Part shown: one piece after another, positions 1 to 6,751 of the stretch
Layout of the letters: every line of letters begins with the position of its first letter
How positions within the stretch are numbered: position 1 is the stretch's first letter
Assembly: GCA_945787305.1 (NCBI GenBank)
Contig: CALZIH010000046.1
Coordinates: forward strand, 1 to 12,583
DNA length: 12,583 nt
Origin: an uncultured Desulfobulbaceae bacterium
Lineage (GTDB): Bacteria > Desulfobacterota > Desulfobulbia > Desulfobulbales > Desulfobulbaceae
Direction: 5' to 3'
Program-made: the position numbers and the translations under genes
Notes under the pieces: model-generated
Seen by the model: only the letters and a program-made list of their open reading frames with translations
Databases searched by the model: none
Told to the model about the DNA's origin: nothing

Positions 1-120
1 GGTTCCGAGGACGTTAATCCCTTTGATCGCAGCCCAGGCAGCTAGCCCTGGCAGGCGGCTGGCCTTACTGGTCGCACGTGAATAGCATGAATGAATATGG
101 AGATCAGCTATGAAGCGCAT
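1..120 (-). CDS. PHP-domain protein, endonuclease Q-like (N-terminal fragment)
   Basis: Only the first 40 codons are present; the gene runs off the left edge. The ATG at 120-118 opens a frame reading MRFIADLHIHSCYSRATSK, followed by a segment ending GINVLGT. The D-L-H-I-H-S signature is the metal-binding start of the PHP phosphoesterase fold (H7 and H9 would be metal ligands). The following YSRATSK and the G-I-x-V-x-G-T strand are typical of the PHP family that includes archaeal endonuclease Q, which nicks DNA 5' of deaminated bases; bacterial members are often labelled as UvrD-like helicase or plain PHP protein. The start lies inside nadD, overlapping its last 17 nt in another frame, with a purine-rich GAGAAG just upstream, so translation is probably coupled to nadD. 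The family call is firm at PHP level and tentative for EndoQ, because the zinc-binding and C-terminal parts are outside the window. Confidence 0.72.
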   Translation of the reverse strand, partial: MRFIADLHIHSCYSRATSKASRLPGLAAWAAIKGINVLGT

Positions 121-787
121 TCTTCTCTGCCTGATACAGGTGATTTTTTTGGATGTAGGCAGATACTGCCTGATCGACACCTTGCGGATACCGTTGGCTT
201 GCAAGCTGCTGCCGTACCGATGAAGATGAAACATCCGAGGAAAAACCGGTGAGGTACCAGATCTTGGCCCCGTCATCCCGAACCCAGAGGCGTCGGTCAG
301 CATCGGGGACATAGTCTCCGGCTACCTCTTTGATAGCGAGATGGCAATTTTTGTCTGCAAGACCTGACCGGGCGACGACTACCAAGTCAGCAAGATGAAA
401 GAGCTCAGTAAAATGATACCAACGATGCAGGTCCAGCAGTGAATCGGCACCAAGGAGAAAGGAGAGAGGAGTGCCGGGAAACTCCTGTTGCATGGCGCGC
501 AGGCTGTCTACGGTATACGACGGCCCTACACGTCGACTCTCTAAGGTTGAAACATCCATTGCCGACCGACCTGCAATAGCGATCTTGAGCATGGCAACTC
601 TATGTGAGAACGAAGCCAGTGCGCCGGGCTTATGTGGTGGCTCGGCTGCAGGTACATACAAGATACGATTAACAATTCTTTGCGCAAGCACAAACTCAGC
701 TAATCGGACATGGCCTGTATGAACAGGGTCAAAGGTCCCCCCGAACACACCGATTCGCTCTTTCTTTTCAGCATCGTCACCCTGCAC
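104..787 (-). CDS. nadD: Nicotinate-nucleotide adenylyltransferase
   Basis: NadD transfers AMP from ATP to nicotinate mononucleotide, giving deamido-NAD, in the cytoplasmic NAD biosynthesis pathway. The 227-residue product has the nucleotidyltransferase motif GGTFDPVHTGH at residues 16-26, PPHKP at 50-54, GPSYTVDSL at 88-96, GADS at 113-116, and the C-terminal SSSVR motif (about 188-192) that matches the family's ISSTxIR ATP-binding signature. Length is normal to slightly long for the family. The start is a GTG; no ATG lies in frame before the conserved motif. It begins 5 nt after the proA stop, so it is probably translated from the same message. Its 3' end overlaps the start of the PHP gene. 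In many bacteria rsfS follows nadD; here it does not. Confidence 0.96.
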   Translation of the reverse strand: MQGDDAEKKERIGVFGGTFDPVHTGHVRLAEFVLAQRIVNRILYVPAAEPPHKPGALASFSHRVAMLKIAIAGRSAMDVSTLESRRVGPSYTVDSLRAMQQEFPGTPLSFLLGADSLLDLHRWYHFTELFHLADLVVVARSGLADKNCHLAIKEVAGDYVPDADRRLWVRDDGAKIWYLTGFSSDVSSSSVRQQLASQRYPQGVDQAVSAYIQKNHLYQAEKNALHS

Positions 788-792
788 GATGG

Positions 793-2058
793 TTATTCCC
801 GAATTTCCCCTTCACCATAGACAATAAATTTTCTGGTGGTCAACTCTTCCAGCCCCATGGGGCCATAGGCATGTAACTTAGTGGTGGATATACCTATTTC
901 AGCACCAAGGCCAAACTGTCCACCATCGTTAAAACGGGTAGAGGCGTTTACCATAACAGCAGAGGCATCGGCTTCCCTCAAGAATCGCTGACTCCTCTCA
1001 TAGGACTTGGTAACTATAGTTTCCGTGTGCTGGGAACCATATTGCGCAATGTAGGACAAGGCCTCATCCATCGAGTCGACCACGCGCACTGCCAGAATCA
1101 AATCAAGGAATTCCGCACCCCAATCCTCATCTGTTGCCGGCACCATCCCCGGTACCAACGAGCAACTTCGGCCACAGCCGCGCAACTCAACTCCTTTGTC
1201 CATCAGCTGACGGGAAACCTCCGGTAAAAACTTCCCGGCAATATCCCTGTGCACAAGAAGTCCTTCCAGGGCGTTGCAGACTCCAGGTCGCTGGGTCTTA
1301 GCGTTCAGAACGATCCGAACCCCCATATCTACATCAGCGTCTTTGTCCATATACAGATGGCAGACCCCTTTGTAATGCTTAAGTACAGGTATTCTTGAAT
1401 TTTCAGCTACAAATCGAATCAAGCCTTCACCACCTCGGGGAATGATAACATCCAGATACTCTTCCAGGTTCAACATGTGATTGACCGCCTCACGGTCAAC
1501 AACCGGTATAACCTGAACCACTGCAGGATCAACCTTCAGCGATTCAAGAACTTTTTGTAGAATCGCAGCCAGGGCGAGGTTGGAATTGATGGCTTCGGAA
1601 CCACCGCGTAATAATACAGCATTGCCTGCTTTCAGGCAGAGCGCAGCCGCATCAATGGTCACGTTTGGCCTGGATTCGTAAATCATCCCGACTACACCAA
1701 GAGGTACCCGCATTCGACCGACTGTAATGCCTGTGGGCAGGCGCTTCATCTCATCAACGCCACCAACCGGATCAGGTAGAGCAGCGACTTCACGCAACCC
1801 GGTCACCATGGAACGAATTACCTTGTCACTCAGCTCCAGCCGATCAAGCATTGCTGCCGATAAACCTTTCTTTCTACCTGCAGCCAGGTCTTTTGCGTTT
1901 TCCGCAGCAATAAACGCTTGCTCCTTCAGCAACATCTCGGCTGTTTGAAGAAGCACCTCATTCTTAATGGCTGTGGGCAGGGTGGCAAGGGCGCGGGAAG
2001 CACTTTTTGCTTTAACCGCCATATCGCCAACAACCTGTTGTATGGTCATTTCGCTCAT
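793..2058 (-). CDS. proA: Gamma-glutamyl phosphate reductase (glutamate-5-semialdehyde dehydrogenase)
   Basis: ProA reduces gamma-glutamyl phosphate to glutamate 5-semialdehyde with NADPH, the second step of proline synthesis from glutamate. The 421-residue product is the usual family length. Visible motifs include the cofactor-binding stretch GVVGMIYESRPNVT (121-134), KAGNAVLLRGGSEA (143-156), IPRGGEGLIRFV (206-217), and the catalytic cysteine in QRPGVCNALE (Cys261). The C-terminal stretch FGLGAEIGISTTKLHAYGPMGLEELTT is split across the typical ProA ending near residues 382-408. The ATG at 2058 has a GGTGAAG sequence a few bases upstream; an in-frame stop about 36 nt upstream and no better start codon between support this choice. 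It lies 194 nt downstream of proB, the largest gap in this gene cluster. Confidence 0.97.
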   Translation of the reverse strand: MSEMTIQQVVGDMAVKAKSASRALATLPTAIKNEVLLQTAEMLLKEQAFIAAENAKDLAAGRKKGLSAAMLDRLELSDKVIRSMVTGLREVAALPDPVGGVDEMKRLPTGITVGRMRVPLGVVGMIYESRPNVTIDAAALCLKAGNAVLLRGGSEAINSNLALAAILQKVLESLKVDPAVVQVIPVVDREAVNHMLNLEEYLDVIIPRGGEGLIRFVAENSRIPVLKHYKGVCHLYMDKDADVDMGVRIVLNAKTQRPGVCNALEGLLVHRDIAGKFLPEVSRQLMDKGVELRGCGRSCSLVPGMVPATDEDWGAEFLDLILAVRVVDSMDEALSYIAQYGSQHTETIVTKSYERSQRFLREADASAVMVNASTRFNDGGQFGLGAEIGISTTKLHAYGPMGLEELTTRKFIVYGEGEIRE

Positions 2059-2252
2059 ATCTTCACCATCTATATTTTCACAAAGGTAAACATTTCAACT
2101 CTCCATGAGTCTGTTGATTAATGAGGATCTTCGTTCAAGGTCAAGGCATGCTGAAAAAATATCCACAGGCATATAACTGATATTCCAAGGATTATTTTTT
2201 CGGCATAACGCCGAGATTGGGCGAAAATACCGTGAATCAACGGGCTCATTCA
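2059..2252 (-). other. proB-proA intergenic spacer with possible leader
   Basis: This 194-nt spacer interrupts an otherwise tightly packed gene string, so it may hold a separate proA promoter or a processing site, but no convincing -35/-10 pair was found. Read on the minus strand it contains a short palindrome (CGGC-GTTAT-GCCG, 2199-2211) followed by A residues, which is not a terminator in this direction. It also holds an 8-codon mini-frame (2093 to 2070, encoding MFTFVKI) preceded by GGAGAG and ending 11 nt before proA. The mini-frame has no proline codons, so it does not look like a proline attenuator; it may be chance. Confidence 0.3.
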
Positions 2253-3461
2253 TCAGCCGGCAGACCTCTCGCGCAGGCTGAATGCACTGTCCAGATTATC
2301 ATCAAGCAAAACAAGATTGTCTCGATGAATCACCTCATCACTATCCTTATACCCAAGAATTTTCTCGATTTGCCCACTGTTACGGCCCTTAATCTTTTCC
2401 ATATCAAGGGAGCTGTAATTACAGAGGCCGGCTGCAATTGAAACACCCTCTTCATTAAGGCAATGGACCGCAGCCCCAACACCAAACCGGCCACGCACCT
2501 CCATGACTCCCGAGGGCAGGAGGCTTTTCCCACGCTCTATGAGGGCAGTACAGGCCCCTTTATCAACAACCAAAAAGCCCTTTGGTTTCAGAACATGAGC
2601 AATCCAATGCTTCCGACCACCAATCTTTTCAGTCATGGGGAGAAAAAAGGTCCCTACCAGGTCTCCACTGAACAAGTCCTGGAGAATATTTTTATTTTTA
2701 CCGGGCCCTATAAAAGAACTGCCACCACAGCAAGCGACCATTTTGGCGGCCCGTATTTTCGACTGCATGCCGCCGGTTCCCAAAAGAGACAAGGTATTTC
2801 CAGCCATGTTCTCTACTTGCTTGTCAATGGTTGCGACAGTATACACGGGATGAGCGGAACTGTCTTCTGCAGGGTTGGCTGTGAACAGGCTTTCCACATC
2901 CGTCAAGATGATAAACATATCGGCACCGATCATGTTGGTAATCAACGCACCAAGGGTATCATTATCACCAAATCGCAACTCTTCAACGGATACCGTATCA
3001 TTTTCATTGATGATCGGCACCACGCCGAATTCAAAAAGGGTGTGTATGGTATTGCGCACATTGAGATATCGATCCCGATGGGATAGATCGCTGTGCGTCA
3101 GCAACACTTGTGCCACCTGTTGCCCATAGGTGGCAAATGCATGTTCATAGGCCTGCATGAGTAACCCCTGGCCGATTGCAGCCAGTGCCTGTTTAACCTT
3201 CAGGCCTCCCCGCTCTTTTTTTTTGGATATACCCAGTCGTTGCCTTCCGGCAGCCACGGCACCGGAACTCACGAGTATCACCTCACGGCCAGTTGAGCAG
3301 AGAAATGCTATCTGCCTGGCGAGATTTTCTATCACAGGCAGGTTCAAGCCGTTTTTGTCAGTCAAGACGGCGCTTCCAACCTTGATCACCACTCGTTTTG
3401 ATCGATCAAACAACGTTTGCCGGTAAAAAAGGCCTTCTTCTTTGCTTACCTGGAAAGTCAT
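2253..3461 (-). CDS. proB: Glutamate 5-kinase with C-terminal PUA domain
   Basis: ProB phosphorylates L-glutamate to gamma-glutamyl phosphate, the committed and usually proline-inhibited step of proline synthesis. From the ATG at 3461 the product is 402 residues. The amino acid kinase domain shows VVIKVGSAVLT (about 24-34), VSSGAVAAGR (64-73), INENDTVS (151-158), FGDNDTLGA (164-172) and GTGGMQSK (228-235). A PUA-like domain follows at about 288-375, as in E. coli ProB. It is longer than the roughly 367-residue E. coli enzyme because of about 20 extra N-terminal residues and a short tail. Start choice: a TTG at 3467 overlaps the obgE stop, but the ATG two codons later (2 nt after that stop) is preferred. 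No clear Shine-Dalgarno sequence is present, which fits translational coupling to obgE. Confidence 0.96.
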   Translation of the reverse strand: MTFQVSKEEGLFYRQTLFDRSKRVVIKVGSAVLTDKNGLNLPVIENLARQIAFLCSTGREVILVSSGAVAAGRQRLGISKKKERGGLKVKQALAAIGQGLLMQAYEHAFATYGQQVAQVLLTHSDLSHRDRYLNVRNTIHTLFEFGVVPIINENDTVSVEELRFGDNDTLGALITNMIGADMFIILTDVESLFTANPAEDSSAHPVYTVATIDKQVENMAGNTLSLLGTGGMQSKIRAAKMVACCGGSSFIGPGKNKNILQDLFSGDLVGTFFLPMTEKIGGRKHWIAHVLKPKGFLVVDKGACTALIERGKSLLPSGVMEVRGRFGVGAAVHCLNEEGVSIAAGLCNYSSLDMEKIKGRNSGQIEKILGYKDSDEVIHRDNLVLLDDNLDSAFSLRERSAG

Positions 3462-3463
3462 AA

Positions 3464-4465
3464 TCAATACATAACAGGGTCAATAAGTTCTGCAAGCGTG
3501 TTTTTCAACGGCTCGATATTTTCTCCCGAGAGGGCCGAGATGGGTAACACGTCAAGACCAGCCGAGACAAAGATCGCCTTAAGTTCTGCAAGACGTTGCC
3601 CATCAATCAGGTCAGCCTTGTTCAGAAGAATGAGCTGGCGACGGCTCAGCAACGTATCATCAAAGGCTGCCAGTTCTTTTTCAAGGACACGCAGGTCATC
3701 CAGCGGAGTATCGCCTTCTCCGGAGCCATCTAGAATATGGACGAGGACCTTTGTCCTTTCTACGTGGCGGAGAAATTTATGCCCCAAGCCAACCCCATTG
3801 TGGGCTCCTTCAATAAGCCCCGGTATGTCGGCAATGATTAACGGCCTGTGATGTTTCACCTGGAGAACACCTAACTGGGGCTCCAAGGTGGTAAACGGAT
3901 AGGGTGCTACTTTAGGTTGGGCTGCGGAAAGCCGGGAGAGCAAGGTCGATTTACCGGCATTGGGCAGCCCGATCAAACCGACGTCTGCAATCAGTTTCAA
4001 CTCAATCTTCAGCCATCGCTCCTCCCCTTCCTGGCCGGGAGTAGCCTTCCTTGGCGCCCGGTTTGTCGAGGTTGCAAAACGAGCGTTGCCAAAGCCACCC
4101 TTGCCACCTTGAGCTGCAAGAAAGCGACCACCGTTTTCTGTAAGGTCAGCTAATACATGACCGGTCTCGGCATCTTTGAGAACCGAACCCAGGGGAATGC
4201 GGACAATACAATCTTTTCCTTTTCTTCCATGCTTATCGCTTCCTTGACCATTGTCTCCGCGTTGCGCCTTAAAATGAGATCGGTACCGAAAATCGATCAA
4301 CGAATGCAGTTGCCGGTCGGCCTCCAGATAAACAGAACCGCCTTTGCCGCCGTCACCACCATTTGGCCCTCCACGGGGAACAAATTTTTCCCGGCGAAAG
4401 CTTACGCAACCGTTGCCGCCGTCACCTGCCTTTACAAAAAATTTTGCCTCGTCAATAAATGCCAT
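3464..4465 (-). CDS. obgE: Obg/CgtA GTPase
   Basis: Obg is an essential GTPase that binds the large ribosomal subunit and links ribosome maturation to growth and the stringent response. The 333-residue protein has the glycine-rich Obg fold at 1-158 (MAFIDEAKFFVKAGDGGNG, then repeated G-G-x-G-G stretches), followed by the G domain: G1 GLPNAGKST (166-174), G2 FTT (191-193), G3 DIPGL (213-217), G4 NKAD (282-285) and G5 SAL (310-312). The protein ends at about the end of the G domain, so it lacks the long C-terminal extension of some Obg proteins; this is common. The start at 4465 is fixed by the conserved N terminus, yet no good Shine-Dalgarno sequence lies at the usual spacing. A terminator separates it from rpmA upstream, so it probably has its own promoter, and it heads the obgE-proB-proA-nadD-PHP string. 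Confidence 0.97.
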   Translation of the reverse strand: MAFIDEAKFFVKAGDGGNGCVSFRREKFVPRGGPNGGDGGKGGSVYLEADRQLHSLIDFRYRSHFKAQRGDNGQGSDKHGRKGKDCIVRIPLGSVLKDAETGHVLADLTENGGRFLAAQGGKGGFGNARFATSTNRAPRKATPGQEGEERWLKIELKLIADVGLIGLPNAGKSTLLSRLSAAQPKVAPYPFTTLEPQLGVLQVKHHRPLIIADIPGLIEGAHNGVGLGHKFLRHVERTKVLVHILDGSGEGDTPLDDLRVLEKELAAFDDTLLSRRQLILLNKADLIDGQRLAELKAIFVSAGLDVLPISALSGENIEPLKNTLAELIDPVMY

Positions 4466-4470
4466 ATGCT

Positions 4471-4499
4471 AGAATATGCCTACCGTTGCTCGTTGTCCA
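4471..4499 (-). promoter_or_regulatory. Candidate sigma-70 promoter of obgE
   Basis: On the minus strand TGGACA (4499-4494; 5 of 6 to TTGACA) is followed by a 17-nt spacer and TATTCT (4476-4471; 4 of 6 to TATAAT). It sits between the rpmA terminator and obgE, where a promoter is needed. The predicted transcript start falls within a few bases of the obgE ATG, which would make the message leaderless or nearly so and agrees with the lack of a Shine-Dalgarno sequence. It is a consensus match only, so chance cannot be excluded. Confidence 0.32.
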
Positions 4500-4537
4500 C
4501 GTCCGATAAAGGAAACATAAAACCGGTCCTTACAGAC

Positions 4538-4573
4538 AAAAAAACTCGACACCAATTGAATTGATGTCGAGTT
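4538..4573 (-). terminator. Intrinsic terminator after rpmA
   Basis: Read on the minus strand, an AACTCGACA arm (4573-4565) pairs with TGTCGAGTT (4551-4543). The inner bases can extend the stem through one G-T wobble to CAATT/AATTG, and a run of seven T residues (4544-4538) follows. This is a strong Rho-independent terminator 60 nt past the rpmA stop. It should end most rplU-rpmA transcripts before obgE. Confidence 0.88.
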
Positions 4574-4632
4574 CACTTTTCCATTGCCGGCTGCTCAAGA
4601 GAACAGCAGGAAAATGATGTTACTGCGTCTTT

Positions 4633-4887
4633 TCAGGCGGGGTAGACGGAAACCCGCTTACGATCCTTGCCAAAACGTTCGAACTTGACAACACCATCAA
4701 CCTTGGCAAACAAGGTGTAATCCCTGCCGCATCCGACATTCTCTCCCGGATGAATTTTAGTCCCCAGTTGACGAACCAGAATATTGCCCGCCCTAACGGG
4801 CTGGCCACCGAATCGTTTCACCCCTCGCCGCTGCCCTGCACTGTCACGGCCGTTTCGTGAACTACCGCCTGCCTTTTTATGTGCCAT
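4633..4887 (-). CDS. rpmA: 50S ribosomal protein L27
   Basis: L27 is a large-subunit protein whose N-terminal tail reaches the peptidyl-transferase centre. The 84-residue product begins MAHKKAGGSSRNGRDSAGQR and contains GNILVRQLGTKIHPGENVG, both diagnostic for the family, and has the usual length. There is no extra N-terminal cleavable extension of the type seen in Firmicutes. The ATG at 4887 is preceded by GGAGAG at good spacing. It lies 81 nt downstream of rplU, the nearly universal pairing, and is followed by an intrinsic terminator. Confidence 0.98.
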   Translation of the reverse strand: MAHKKAGGSSRNGRDSAGQRRGVKRFGGQPVRAGNILVRQLGTKIHPGENVGCGRDYTLFAKVDGVVKFERFGKDRKRVSVYPA

Positions 4888-4968
4888 TGTACTCTCCGTT
4901 ACAGTTATATTCTTAACGAACTCATCCGGGATGACGCTCCAGGAGAGTTCTTGTTCAGAAATCTTGCC

Positions 4969-5280
4969 TTAAGCGGCTATCTCTTCGATGGTCAAAGCAG
5001 TAAACTGCTGCCGGTGACCCTTTTTCACCTGATAGCCTTTGCGTCTTTTCTTTTTGAAAACAACGACTTTTTTGGCTTTACCCTGCTCGGCAATCTTGGC
5101 GATTACTTTTGCACCTTCAACCAATGGTTGCCCGACTTTAACGGCATCACCATCGGCTACCAGCAAGACATCATTAATTTCAACAGTTTCTCCAATATCA
5201 CCTTGGAGCTTTTCCACCCGCAGTGTATCGCCGGCGGCAACCTGATATTGCTTGCCTCCGGTACGAATAATAGCATACAT
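4969..5280 (-). CDS. rplU: 50S ribosomal protein L21
   Basis: L21 binds 23S rRNA in the large subunit. The 103-residue product starts MYAIIRTGGKQYQV and carries the basic C-terminal stretch VVFKKKRRKGYQVKKGHRQ (about 73-91), both typical of the family, at exactly the usual length. The ATG at 5280 has a strong AGGAGGA Shine-Dalgarno sequence (AGAGGAGGATTCGC before the ATG). It is the first gene of the minus-strand cluster and the promoter must lie in the AT-rich region just to its right. Confidence 0.98.
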   Translation of the reverse strand: MYAIIRTGGKQYQVAAGDTLRVEKLQGDIGETVEINDVLLVADGDAVKVGQPLVEGAKVIAKIAEQGKAKKVVVFKKKRRKGYQVKKGHRQQFTALTIEEIAA

Positions 5281-5308
5281 GCGAATCCTCCTCTATATCG
5301 ATCAAATT

Positions 5309-5338
5309 TATAATCTATAAGCCACACGAAACTGTTAA
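5309..5338 (-). promoter_or_regulatory. Candidate sigma-70 promoter of rplU
   Basis: On the minus strand TTAACA (5338-5333; 5 of 6 to TTGACA) is followed 18 nt later by ATTATA (5314-5309), with an alternative TAGATT at 15 nt spacing. It ends 28 nt before the rplU ATG, leaving room for the strong Shine-Dalgarno sequence. The -10 assignment is ambiguous. Confidence 0.35.
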
Positions 5339-5525
5339 ATAAACTACAAGCCAACTAAAAAAGCAAGGTAAAAAGATATGGCTCCGCTTAAGTTATCTTG
5401 CAACAACGAAATGATCACAAATGCAGAGTCAAAACATCTTTACTCATTCTCTTGCGGTTACCAAAGCCACAGCTTCAATTGGCCGTTTTTTTTTGTTCTT
5501 TTCGCCCCTAACCGCACATTTTCGC

Positions 5526-5553
5526 TGTACAATTAAATATTCTTTATTATATT
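5526..5553 (+). promoter_or_regulatory. Candidate promoter of the SYLF gene
   Basis: TGTACA (5526-5531; 4 of 6 to TTGACA), a 16-nt spacer, then TATATT (5548-5553; 5 of 6 to TATAAT). It would give a leader of about 100 nt before the ATG at 5661. The surroundings are so AT-rich that a chance match is possible. Confidence 0.33.
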
Positions 5554-5660
5554 TTGCAGACAACGCTCATTGAAAAAACCAACACCAACGCACCGTTTTT
5601 TCAAGACGTTACAGTCTTTCTCCGTATCTCTTTCTTAACAGCAACCATGGAAGCAAATCT

Positions 5661-6374
5661 ATGAAACACTCACTGAACATATTAGCCCTCATACTCACCC
5701 TCTTCATCAGCGTCATGCTCTGTAACACATCGCTCAGCCAGGCCTCCGAAGACTTTGGTAAGCCAGAGGAACTCGTCAGCAAGGGGACAGCCGTTTTTAA
5801 AGGTTTCATGCAGGATCCGAACATGGAATGGTTCAGAAACAACATCCACAACGCAAAAGGTATTTTTATAGTACCCCAGATGCTCAGAGGCGGTTTCATC
5901 ATTGGCGGATCCGGCGGATCCGGATTGCTGGTGGCAAAGGACAAAATATCCGGCAACTGGAGCTATCCCGCTTTTTATACCATGGGCTCAGTTTCTTTTG
6001 GCCTGCAGATTGGCGCCGATGCTTCCGAGATTATCCTTATGGTAATGACCGATAAGGGGATCAATGCCATGCTGTCCACCGAATTCAAATTGGGTGGAGA
6101 CGTTGCTGTCGCAGCCGGCCCTGTCGGCGCATCAGCAAAAGCGCAAACTGCCGACATCTTAGCCTTTGGCCGTTCAAAAGGGCTCTTCGGCGGCGTTAGT
6201 ATTGAGGGTGCGGTCGTGGCCCCTCGCAATGATTGGAACAACAAGTACTACCAAACCCAAGCCAACCCGGCCGATATTCTTATCAAGAGAAGCGTAACCA
6301 ATACGCAAGCAGAGGAATTGCGATCCGTTCTGCCCAAGCGTCAGGCAACAAAAACCAAACCCCTTGGCACCTGA
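5661..6374 (+). CDS. Exported SYLF-domain (Ysc84-type) lipid-binding protein
   Basis: A 237-residue protein with a signal peptide (basic MKH, hydrophobic residues about 5-22, likely cleavage after SQA at 28), so it is probably periplasmic or surface-linked. The rest is a SYLF domain (Ysc84/DUF500). It shows NAKGIFIVPQ (64-73), the glycine loop GGFIIGGSGGSG (77-88), FGLQIGADASEIILMVMT (113-130), LGGDVAVAAGPVGASA (144-159), and GRSKGLFGGVSIEGA (170-184). In eukaryotes SYLF domains bind phosphoinositides and actin; bacterial exported versions are of unknown role, perhaps lipid or surfactant binding. A cysteine near the end of the hydrophobic segment does not form a good lipobox. The ATG at 5661 has a GGAAG upstream. 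It is monocistronic or loosely linked to the DUF3124 gene 377 nt further on. Confidence 0.88.
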   Translation: MKHSLNILALILTLFISVMLCNTSLSQASEDFGKPEELVSKGTAVFKGFMQDPNMEWFRNNIHNAKGIFIVPQMLRGGFIIGGSGGSGLLVAKDKISGNWSYPAFYTMGSVSFGLQIGADASEIILMVMTDKGINAMLSTEFKLGGDVAVAAGPVGASAKAQTADILAFGRSKGLFGGVSIEGAVVAPRNDWNNKYYQTQANPADILIKRSVTNTQAEELRSVLPKRQATKTKPLGT

Positions 6375-6409
6375 ATATCCTATCATACTATAATACGGAT
6401 TGTTTTTTC

Positions 6410-6453
6410 GGTTTGAGCTGCAGCATGAAAGGCCGACCTGCTTCAGCTCAACC
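6410..6453. repeat. Imperfect inverted repeat (hairpin) downstream of the SYLF gene
   Basis: The left arm GGTT(T)GAGCTG(C)AGCA (6410-6425) pairs with TGCT(T)CAGCTCAACC (6439-6453) around a 13-nt loop. This gives 14 base pairs with one bulged T and one C/T mismatch. It starts 36 nt after the SYLF stop. No T run follows on either strand (a T run precedes it on the plus strand), so it is not a standard intrinsic terminator. It could protect the 3' end of the SYLF mRNA or be a binding site. Confidence 0.6.
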
Positions 6454-6741
6454 CATTACCCATCAACCAGCCAAGGTATATCATCCGGCAACGCATCCAA
6501 TTCACGCTGCATCATGGCCTATTCCCCCTGTACCGCCCTCCCCTCGCTTTACAACAGCAATCTATCCGGTGGTCGCTCCCGAATAGCCCGGGACATACCG
6601 GTGTAGATCAAAAAATCATCTTGAAAATATCCATTTTTCCATTACTGTTCCTGCCAGTAGGCTGATTACCCATGTTTTGTTAATACTGCACCAAGGCCAT
6701 TACCCGCATAAAAAAGAAACCGGTCTTTCCCTGCACAATAT

Positions 6742-6746
6742 GGAGG
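6742..6746 (+). promoter_or_regulatory. Ribosome binding site that fixes the DUF3124 start
   Basis: GGAGG lies 5 nt before the ATG at 6752. The same frame is open further upstream to a TTG at 6677, but the Shine-Dalgarno sequence and the position of the signal peptide both favour the ATG. Confidence 0.8.
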
Positions 6747-6751
6747 TTACC

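Larger units (their letters stand above)
5281..5660. other. Divergent intergenic region between rplU and the SYLF gene
   Basis: These 380 nt separate two outward-facing genes and hold no credible reading frame. The region is AT-rich and contains the candidate rplU promoter at its left end and a candidate promoter for the SYLF gene near its right end. A nine-T run at 5487-5495 follows a weak CGG/CCG pairing that I do not accept as a terminator. No RNA gene or repeat was recognised. Confidence 0.6.
6375..6751. other. Intergenic region between SYLF and DUF3124 genes
   Basis: The 377-nt stretch contains an imperfect hairpin at 6410-6453 and otherwise nothing I can assign. A plus-strand frame from an ATG at 6425 to a stop at 6584-6586 would encode a 53-residue proline-rich peptide, but it has no good Shine-Dalgarno sequence, no recognisable family, and its ATG lies inside the hairpin, so it is not called. 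No clear promoter for the DUF3124 gene was found. Confidence 0.55.

Noticed and set aside
2199..2211. Palindrome CGGC-ATAAC-GCCG as a terminator after proB
   Set aside because: In the minus direction A residues follow the stem, and the stem is only four base pairs.
2463..3086. A long plus-strand open frame of about 207 codons opposite proB
   Set aside because: It lies entirely within the unmistakable proB coding region on the other strand, and its predicted protein has no recognisable domain.
3461..3467. TTG at 3467 as the proB start, overlapping the obgE stop
   Set aside because: An ATG lies two codons later with equally tight spacing, and ATG is the more common choice; the TTG cannot be fully excluded.
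5454..5495. Possible intrinsic terminator before the nine-T run in the rplU-SYLF gap
   Set aside because: The stem would need CGG/CCG and CCA/TGG pairs separated by a bulge and a long loop, and no plus-strand gene lies upstream to terminate.
5881..5930. Tandem GGCGGATCC units that look like an artificial linker with two BamHI sites
   Set aside because: They encode GGSGGSG in the glycine loop that is natural in SYLF domains, so no engineered origin is needed.
6425..6586. A proline-rich 53-residue plus-strand frame after the SYLF gene
   Set aside because: It has no good ribosome site, its ATG lies inside a hairpin, and the sequence matches no family I recognise; probably a chance open frame.
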